Positions 56,640-64,000 of a DNA stretch of 64,000 bases are shown piece after piece. The position numbers were made by a program, and so were the translations under genes. A model generated the notes under the pieces. The model saw only the letters and a list, made by a program, of their open reading frames with translations. It did not search any database and was not told the origin of the DNA. Position 1 is the first letter of the stretch; each line of letters opens with the position of its first letter. The stretch comes from Spongilla lacustris (Eukaryota > Porifera > Demospongiae > Spongillida > Spongillidae), in the NCBI GenBank assembly GCA_949361645.1, contig OX442415.1, forward strand, positions 14,487,235-14,551,234, written 5' to 3'.

Positions 56640-56770
56640 CGTTGACGTTGATTGGCGCACGCTTCTCGTAACGTTTCTACGGCTACGGCTAACAAACGTC
56701 CCGATCCCTGTTCTCCATTCCAAATCGATCGCTCCTTCAAATCACTGAATCACGTGCACAATAATGCATA
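56640..56770 (-). promoter_or_regulatory. Probable promoter of the Pro/Ser-rich gene
   Basis: CpG-containing region upstream of the ATG, sharing aacgtttctacggc and taacaaacgtcccgatcc (56668-56707) with the NLR upstream region; this copy has an extra tacggc. Confidence 0.45.
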
Positions 56771-56830
56771 TATTATAGTACTTCAATCTACTACATGTAT
56801 AGTATAGCAATAATACATGTAGGTTGTAAC

Positions 56831-56877
56831 TAGTTGGGCGTAGCCCGACCTTCGCGTATTGGCGCTACGCCCAACTA
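56831..56877. mobile_element. 47-bp hairpin insertion with direct repeats
   Basis: Perfect 13-bp inverted arms TAGTTGGGCGTAG / CTACGCCCAACTA with a 21-base loop, flanked by the direct repeat ggttgtaac (56822-56830 and 56878-56886). Looks like a minimal terminal-inverted-repeat insertion. Confidence 0.6.
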
Positions 56878-57339
56878 GGTTGTAACATACACTGTATGGC
56901 GGTTTAGGTGGCTGGTATGGGTCTACGTCTCACTTAAGCGGTTTATCCATTTCTATCGTCGGTGTGGTGGCTGGTCTTCCGCACGCATCAGTTAAGACAC
57001 GCATGTCTGAAGGAGAAGAAAGGGTTACCCAACGTCAGGGGATGGAACCGCGCAAGGAAATAATGCGATACGTAACTTGAGGCGCTAATTGGAAGCTAAT
57101 TGTGTACTCACAAGTAGTACGTCACAGAGGGGTATTACACAGGGCGTGTACCGGAGCGAGTAGCGTGGAGCGGTAGACAGACACACTCGAGGGGTGAGAA
57201 AATGGAGAGGAAAGAGCTAACGTCCTGTCGAGGAGCGAGCGAGCGATGAGAGCTAACGTCTTGTCGATGAGTGACAAGGTATGTTTGCTCACACAAGCTT
57301 CATGTGCCATTTGGTGTATGGGTAGACTGTTTAAGAGTA

Positions 57340-57700
57340 TAGTGGTATGTAATGTGTGGATGCGTATAAGTATAGTGGATGGAGGTATGATGTTGTGATG
57401 GAGGGTAGTGGTGTTGTGATGAAAGGTGGATAGAGGAGTATAGTGGGTACAGTGGTGATGGAGTTTAGTGGTGATGGAGGGAGGAATAGTCATTTAAGGT
57501 ACAGGGGTGAATGGTGATGTAGGATACAGTGGTGAATGGTGATGTAGGGTACAGTGGTGAATGGTGATGTAGGGTACAGTTGTGATAGAGGGTACAGTGG
57601 TGATGGGTGCAGTGGGGATGGGTACAGTGGTGATAGTGATATGCAGTGGTGATGTAGGGGCAATGGTGATGTACATGTGATGTACATGCACAGTGGGGGT
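57340..57700. repeat. tggtgatg-rich degenerate minisatellite
   Basis: Repeats of ggtacagtggtgaatggtga type with variable spacing. Long minus-strand frames rich in His/Tyr/Thr come from the repeat. Confidence 0.8.
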
Positions 57701-57729
57701 GGTGCACCATTATATGACACACATGTCCA

Positions 57730-59850
57730 TGGACATGGTCTTGAACGCAGCTAGGAAGCCCTAGGTCAGAAGTATTGGTTCATAGACATTGAATCCATTC
57801 ATGTTGAAAACTCCAAGATCTACATGTACATGATCTCCACATGTCAGTGAGCATGTTTACTTACATATGTACCATGGTTACAGTGAAATTAAATAGATTA
57901 AAAAAAATTAATTTTATTAACAGTTGTCAGACCACCTATAGCTAGTGTGATCCTGCCAAACACCAGATACTGCAACTCACCATTTGTCCCTGATCGAGTA
58001 TTGGAAAACTTTCACTCTTTCATTGTTAAGGTACTGTTTAGGGAGGTAAACAGGTTTTAATGGGCACTAGCAATTCATGTGTACATGCATAACCACATCA
58101 TTATCTTTGTGATACAGGGTAGGCTAGCCTTACTTTTGTCATATGGCGTCTGGCGATGGCCTCTTTGTTTACTTATTGTTGTATAATCGCATGTCATCCT
58201 CCACCATCATGGAGCTCGGCCGCTGACACAGTGCTGCCTTCCACTCCTGCGTCCACCATCATCCGGCCCACCCCTCCACTGCTGCTCAGATGGCAAAGGC
58301 TCACTAACTGAACTTGTTTGCACACATTTGTCTCCTCAATTGTATTCCCTCGTGTACATGTATGGCCCAAAAACCAATTTACCCAGAGTCTGGCCAGTTT
58401 GCACCATCTTGGGGGGCTGAAGGGCGTGTATTTGGGGGCTAATTTGGGCAGAGCCCTGCAGGCTTGTCCCTGCATAGCCGGCTAGCCAAGCCTGGATCAG
58501 CTTCCTGCTTTGGTACACAGGTCACCCGATTGTGGTCAGCGGCACTAGTTGGTGCCACTACTGTCGGGGAATTTGGGTACAGGGACACAAGCTCGTGCCC
58601 CTTGCCCCCATTTGCTGCCAATCAGTCAACCTATGAACATCACACTAGCATTGCGTTTGGGTGTATCCAGCTAGGAATTATTAGTTTGGTAATTAAATGG
58701 ATTTATAGTGGCACAGTGAGATGCTCCCCCTAAAGCTAACATTGGCATCCTAGAACAAGACCAGATAGTCCATGGTTGAGTCATTTTTAGCAGTACAGCC
58801 TGTTGTTAGTTTAAGTTGGCATGTGCCCCTCCCACTAAAGCTGTTGATACCTTGCCAGTTCAGAACATCTGTGTGTGCATGAGAGGGCTAACAGTCTATC
58901 ACATATCTATTGCAACTTAGTCAACATTGATAAATCATGTCTAATACAACTGTATAAACGAGTGTGTTACATCACAAGAAGGCAAACTACACTTATCAGG
59001 ATAGTTTCACAATGGACGTGCTCCTATACCTTCTAATGACAGCTGCACAGGAGTTCTCATTTTGAAAAGGGCATGTTAGACAATAATCTATTGAGAGGAG
59101 GAGAAGGAGAGGGTAAATAAAATCACACAAATGTCAATAACACAACATGTATATTGTCAATGGGTTGGTTCTCAGCGGCAGGCACCACACAAGTACACAC
59201 ATGCATACCAGAGTCAGAAATAACATCTCCATATTGACCAGGGAAATGCCCAGTCAAAGGAACAGTACAGTTGACTGGACATTTTGTTAAAATGGGCGGT
59301 CAAAGCATTGTGTAGTTATTATTGGAAGTATTGTGAAACATTATGGTTCAGAAAAATTCATGCTTCTCCATCTATCACTATTTGGTTCCAATTCCATCAG
59401 AATGGCAGATGGATTGTGCAAGCAGTAGATTGTCAGTGATAACAAAAGCCATTATGTAAGCACTAAGCCATGATCACAGCCAATGTGGTGTAGCTTGTCC
59501 ACTATAGCTAGCTTGCCTTCTGCAGCAGGAGAGCACATAGTGCAGTCCAATCTTGTCCTGTGTAAGGTAACAAGTCATCATGTACAATTTTGATTTTGCT
59601 TCTTTTTAAACACATTATATGGAGTGAGGGAGGAGAATGAAGAGATTCCCTGGCTTATAGGGAGGAGACACAAGTGTGCAGTTGTTGGCATGATACTCTT
59701 TGGTTAGAATGTTCACCTATGATGTCATGTAAGCTTCATATAGGTTTTATTTATGGACCTCTGCAGATAAAAGTACATACATGTGTAGAGCTGCAACAGA
59801 CAAACCACAAACCACATGTGTACATAGTTTACAATATGAATGCTTGGCAT
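57730..59850. other. No gene firmly recognised
   Basis: Overlapping open frames at 58194-58733 on both strands have no recognisable domain. A GC-richer patch (58200-58620) differs from its surroundings and could be an old insertion. Confidence 0.4.
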
Positions 59851-59860
59851 CAAGTAGAGA

Positions 59861-60192
59861 ATGACTAATCCCTGCAGACTCTGGCCTCCATACCCTTGCA
59901 CTAATCCCTGCAGACCCTGGCCTCCATACCCTTGCACTAATCCCTGCAGACCCTGGCCTCCATACCCTTGCACTAATCCCTGCAGACCCTGGCCTCCATA
60001 CCCTTGCACTAATCCCTGCAGACCCTGGCCTCCATACCCTTGCACTAATCCCTGCAGACCCTGGCCTCCATACACTTGCACTAATCCCTGCAGACCCTGG
60101 CCTCCGTACCCTTGCACTAATCCCTGCAGATCCTGGCCTCCATACCCTTGCACTAATCCCTGCAGACCCTGGCCTCCATACCCTTGCACTAA
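59861..60192. repeat. 36-bp minisatellite, possibly coding on minus strand
   Basis: About nine units of 36 bp (actaatccctgcagaccctg + gcctccatacccttgc). The minus strand reads YGGQGLQGLVQG in tandem within an open frame 59725-60333 that begins NPFAPYSPHFFPAHT-like before the repeat. The few base differences between units mostly change one residue (G to D or S). It could be a low-complexity exon of the gene starting at 62393, but no splice proof is seen. Confidence 0.8.
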
Positions 60193-60887
60193 TATCCCTC
60201 CCTCGTACGGGTTGAGGAGAAGGTTGGTGTGTGCAGGAAAGAAGTGTGGTGAGTATGGTGCAAAAGGGTTGCTAGGGAGAAGAGTTGCTAGGGAGAAGGG
60301 TGGGATGGGTGGGATGGTACCACAACACATCATAATACGTTACTCCCCTACCTCCATAGTCACCACCCCCACCTACATGTACCCCCCGGCATATTCAATA
60401 GTCACATGATCTGGTTGGTCAACCTACATGTACTTTTGCTAGGTACATGTAAATGATCACACCCACCACCACAGTGCCTCTACCAATGTGAAGATGATGG
60501 AAAGTTATGAAGGTAATTATGGGATGGAGACACATGTGCTGGACACACACACACACACCCTGTGTATTGTACAATATGCACAACCAGTAGTGTTCAATAC
60601 ACACAGGTTACAGTAGGCTTCTCTTCATCTACCAGTACCAGTACTAGTAACCATGTAGAGGTTGAGAACTCAGTTTCTTGAATCTGATTAAAGCACATGG
60701 CAACAGCAACATAACCACATGTGTACATAGTGGCACAATATGAATATGATATTAACCTTCTGTAAGCTCAAAACACAATTTGTCTTCTTATGCCTGCCTA
60801 TCAGTTAATCTCTCAAAGTCATTGGCCCCATAACCCCTTGACACATCCTATAGCTACACTGTAGCTGTAACCCCAGGGCACTGTTTA

Positions 60888-61090
60888 ACACACACACACA
60901 CACATGTGCACACACACACACACATGTGCACACACACGCACATATGCACACACACACACACACATGTGCACACACACACATGTGCACACACACACATGTG
61001 CACACACACACATGTGCACACACACACATGTGCACACACACACATGTGCACACACACACACATACACACGCACACACACACACTCATGTA
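60888..61090. repeat. (acacacacatgtgc)n microsatellite
   Basis: CA repeat with regular atgtgc interruptions. Alternating purine-pyrimidine over about 200 bp, a Z-DNA-prone tract. Confidence 0.93.
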
Positions 61091-61744
61091 CACACCACGT
61101 TATAGTGTACTGTTCTAAGCTCACACATCCAGTACTGTTCTGAGTGCATGGCCAATCCAAATCCCACTAAAATAACAATAACTTGACTTCATTGGCATTG
61201 GAAGGAAATTGACATTTTAAAAATAATTTAGTGGGATGGCCATGGGCTCTTTAGAGCATAAACTCCTAACAAACCAGTAAGCCATACTGAATGAACTAAT
61301 CACATGGTCACACACACACACTAACCACCAACAGTGGCACACCCTACAGACTAAAATACACCACACCCTCATAGCACTCATGACAACATTGGGTCTTTAA
61401 CTTCTTAAAAAGACCACATCAACTTTCACACACATAGAAAGACCACACCCACAGGTGGCTTTGTAAGCCAGCCATTGCTAATGTTAATCACACCAAATCC
61501 AGTACTTAGACAATGGTGCAGGGGAGGGGGAGGAGGTACAAGAGAGAGGAATAAAACAGTTGGATGTTGAATCTAACTGCAGCTTCATGCAACCAACAAC
61601 CTTATGCCTACCTGCTATAACATACCCACACCACAATCAGATAACAGAACAGCTGCAACACACAATACATGTATATGAATGGTGTACACCCAAGCTAAAA
61701 ACAATTACAAGATTTGTTCCCAGTGACATTCCCCACCAACCTCA

Positions 61745-62185
61745 GCACAAAAAGTCCCTTAACCCCTGACAGTTTAAAAAAGCACACCACACCCACAAGG
61801 GCCCTATTTTGTCCGCTAAGTTCCTTAACCCCTTACACTCTTACAAAGTACACCACACCATATTGGCCCCATTTCATAGGCTAAGTTCCTTAACGCTTGA
61901 CACTATTAAAAAGTACACCACACCCACAAGGGCCCTATTGCGTTGGCAAAGTCCCTTAACCCCTGACACACATATAAAGTACACCACACCCTGTTCGATG
62001 GCCCCTGAGACTCATAGAAAGTACACCACACACACAGGGGTCTTTTGTGTTGGCTTAGTTACTTAACCCCTAGCACACTAAAAGAGTAACCCACACCCAC
62101 AGGGTTTTGGTACGCCTAGCTAGTTGCTTAACCTGTCATATTTCAAATTACACCACACCCACAGGATCCTTTGAAAAGTTGCTTA
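61745..62185. repeat. ~65-bp degenerate tandem repeat
   Basis: Six to seven units, each with agttccttaacccctgacac, an aaagtacaccacacccacaa block and a gggccct-like block. It lies just downstream of the exon at 62352-62393, inside that gene's first intron. Confidence 0.75.
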
Positions 62186-62351
62186 CACTATCTAGATCAG
62201 ACCTAAGGGGTTCTTTGTGTCCGCTAAGTACTGTAGGCCACACCACCACGACACAACCAAGCACACTTGTTACAATCCATCCAAACATAAACGTATGCAA
62301 TTTAAGCGCACTAGATACAATTACAACGATCACACACACTTTAGTACTTAC

Positions 62352-62393
62352 GGAACCGAAAGTAGCGATTATACTCGCGAAGTTAGTGGCCAT
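62352..62393 (-). CDS. First coding exon of an unidentified gene
   Basis: ATG at 62393 encodes MATNFASIIATFGS, then a perfect donor TCC|GTAAGT. The following exons were not identified. The upstream sequence has CpGs and an NRF-1-like site, supporting a true promoter and start. Confidence 0.45.
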
Positions 62394-62446
62394 TTGATTT
62401 GCGCGTGTAAATTGAAGTGGGTCTGAAAACGACTATTGCTTTATTT

Positions 62447-62458
62447 TGCGCATGCGTA
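62447..62458 (-). promoter_or_regulatory. NRF-1-like palindromic site
   Basis: tgcgcatgcgta matches the NRF-1 consensus (YGCGCAYGCGCR) at 10 or more positions, about 55 bp upstream of the ATG at 62393. Confidence 0.5.
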
Positions 62459-62556
62459 AATTGAATTTAGATTTGTCCAGATGCTGCTATACTGTTCAAT
62501 GAATCTCACACATACACCACCATGAAACATTAAATTTCATTTTGGTCCTACAAGTA

Positions 62557-64000
62557 TCATAAGAGCATGCAATCATTAATGGCTTCCTCCAAAAATTTAA
62601 AGCTCTTTGTAATTTGAAGAAGTGAATCATTGTCTGTACCTAGAATATAATCCTTGTCATTAGGGAAGCAACAGTGGTTAAACCAGTCCTGTATGTTAAC
62701 TGCACAACTCTCCATTTGGTGCCCAATAGTATCCAGGTAAAAGTGGTCCCACCCACGTAGGTAGAGTGCTGGGTAGCAAGGGTATAGGAAGTTGCTAGGA
62801 GGTAAGTGTATGAGGAGCACAAAACGTTTGATCTTCAGTGCTGAGGGATTTAGCTGATTGTGATGCAGGTTCTCAGCTTCCTCTATCATTACACGAAGAT
62901 GGTTGACCATAGGTAATGTCACTTCAGCCATATTGGCAACAAACAGAAGAACCTTGGCAGTTTCAGATATCAAATAGGCCCTGAGAATTTCTTGAACTTT
63001 GTTATGAGATGTATTAGATAGCTTACAGACCATAGCAGCTGCTACATCATCAATTATTAACTCTTTTATACTTGTCTTTGTAATAGACTGAAGACTTTTT
63101 GTTGTGACAATGGACACTTACATGCACAATGGTGACCAGTGGAGCACGCCTCTCTATGCCTGCGCCTGCCTCTTCACACCTCTCCACTAACAATTGGAGC
63201 ACGCCTTGCTATGCCCGCGCTTCTTCACACCTCCACTAACAATTAAACCCTGTCTTTGTGTATTGTTCTGTTGTTCATGCTCTACATATATTCTGGTGTG
63301 TTTTCCTGTATAGATATTCTTTCTGTATTTGTTCTATTAAAGAGATTTCGTTGTTCAAGTTAGCTGTGCCAGTACTAAGTCCTATTTCCCGATCCATCGT
63401 GTACAAAAACACGACACTTTTCACTACTGATCCTTCCTCACTTGGGTACAGCAAGGGTAAGTTATGGATTGATGCAGAAGAACGAGTGTAGCAAAGAAGC
63501 TTAGTTGGACAGTACCTAGAATAAAAGATACAACATTTTAAAAAGTCAAATAAAGTATGAATCTTACAGCATTAATATAATATCTGATTAGCATCTTGAG
63601 TGAGAAGTGTGTCTGGAACATGAAGTAATTGATCAGATATGAGGAGCTGAGCTTATTGCTATGGATGGTGAGTGCTTCAGGAGTCATTAGCTGCATGAGG
63701 CCCTTACACAAATGCCGGACCAACCACTGGATGGCCATGGCTATCATCATGCAGGCCTCTGGGGACACACCAACACTTATGTTAGTGGCTTTTGGGGCTG
63801 GAGCTTGATGCAATGTCTGCATGGCCTCCTTTACTGCATGTATTATTCTGTGAGAGGATATGTTCTTAAGCAGTCCTTGGAACTCAGGATCGGCTTTTAG
63901 AAAATGTGAGACTTGAATAGGCTTGGTGTGTGAGATGATACTTTTCAAAGCGCTTCAAGAATGGAGCAGGTGTGTTCACCACCTCAGATTGTTCAACAAC
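62557..64000 (-). pseudogene. RNF213-like: RNF213-like copy B, 3' part, rearranged
   Basis: From the right edge: a segment like the AAA4 arginine-finger exon (63922-64000; Asn in FLNRF is Lys here) joins directly to the exon otherwise found at 1-229. The sequence corresponding to about 230-1808 of copy A is deleted. The join changes frame and would give a stop soon after (HQAYSSLTFSKSRS*). Downstream exons are well kept: about 63563-63920, about 63300-63520 (LLCYTRSSASIHNLPLLYPS) and 62557-63100 (KRFVLLIHLPPSNFLYPCYP, WDHFYLDTIG). The frame ends at a stop at 62557 without the RING part expected of RNF213. It is a pseudogene, or an assembly collapse. Confidence 0.72.
63125..63245. repeat. Two ~55-bp direct repeats in an RNF213-B intron
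   Basis: ggagcacgcct...ctatgcc...cgc...cttcacacctc...cactaacaatt occurs twice in tandem within the intron between two copy-B exons. Confidence 0.7.

Noticed and set aside
60805..61160. Cys/Val-rich frames near the right side
   Set aside because: CA/TG microsatellite readings.
1..64000. tRNA, rRNA or CRISPR features
   Set aside because: No cloverleaf with A/B boxes, rRNA core sequence or regular spacer array was found.

Overview
This is a eukaryotic, intron-rich, AT-leaning genomic window. It best fits a sponge (demosponge such as Amphimedon) or a similarly early-branching or marine invertebrate. The support is: GT-AG introns often only 48-75 bp long; an NLR-type gene built as Death + NACHT + LRR with about 84-bp LRR exons; an RNF213/mysterin gene present twice; and dense DNA transposons, minisatellites and homopolymer C/G runs. 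Species is inferred, not shown. Nearly all recognisable host coding sequence is on the minus strand.

Layout. 1-9551: most of the AAA+ core of an RNF213-like giant E3 ubiquitin ligase (copy A). It runs off the left edge and, at its 5' side, into a 200-N assembly gap (9552-9751). 9752-18000: tandem, partly deleted copies of a ~2.4 kb repeat unit with CA satellites, poly-C tracts, 50-bp-arm hairpins and short mobile elements. 20440-28700: a large inverted duplication holding two further mobile elements, a palindromic pogo/Tigger-like element (21594-23399, TA duplication) and a 2.54-kb element (26019-28558, TGGC duplication) with a degenerate RAG1-N-terminus-like zinc-binding gene. 29750-38100: LINE fragments, chiefly degenerate copies of one non-LTR retroelement with a C-terminal nuclease-like domain. 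One copy carries a 959-bp TA-flanked insertion and is bounded by a 998-bp hAT-like element with an 8-bp duplication.

13543-51996: one very long NLR gene (minus). Its first exon encodes a hydrophobic leader ending in a canonical 2A-like motif (DVEVNPGP). It is followed by a Death-like domain, two duplicated linker exons, a second Death domain, a NACHT ATPase and LRR exons scattered through transposon-filled introns, three of which I could place. Splice phases agree at every junction I reconstructed. A piggyBac element (47896-50644) sits in one intron and a 27-bp minisatellite in another.

53090-56616: an unrecognised Pro/Ser-rich protein gene whose upstream region shares a ~33-bp block with the NLR upstream region. 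56640-62390: minisatellites, a small hairpin insertion, and the first exon of another gene (62393, with an NRF-1-like site upstream). 62557-64000: a second RNF213-like piece (copy B), nearly identical to the left edge but carrying a 1.6-kb deletion that breaks the frame.

Taken together, the window pairs two innate-immunity-type gene families (RNF213 and a 2A-leader NLR) in a cluster reshaped by mobile DNA. All exon coordinates were read by eye from splice consensus and frame continuity and are provisional.
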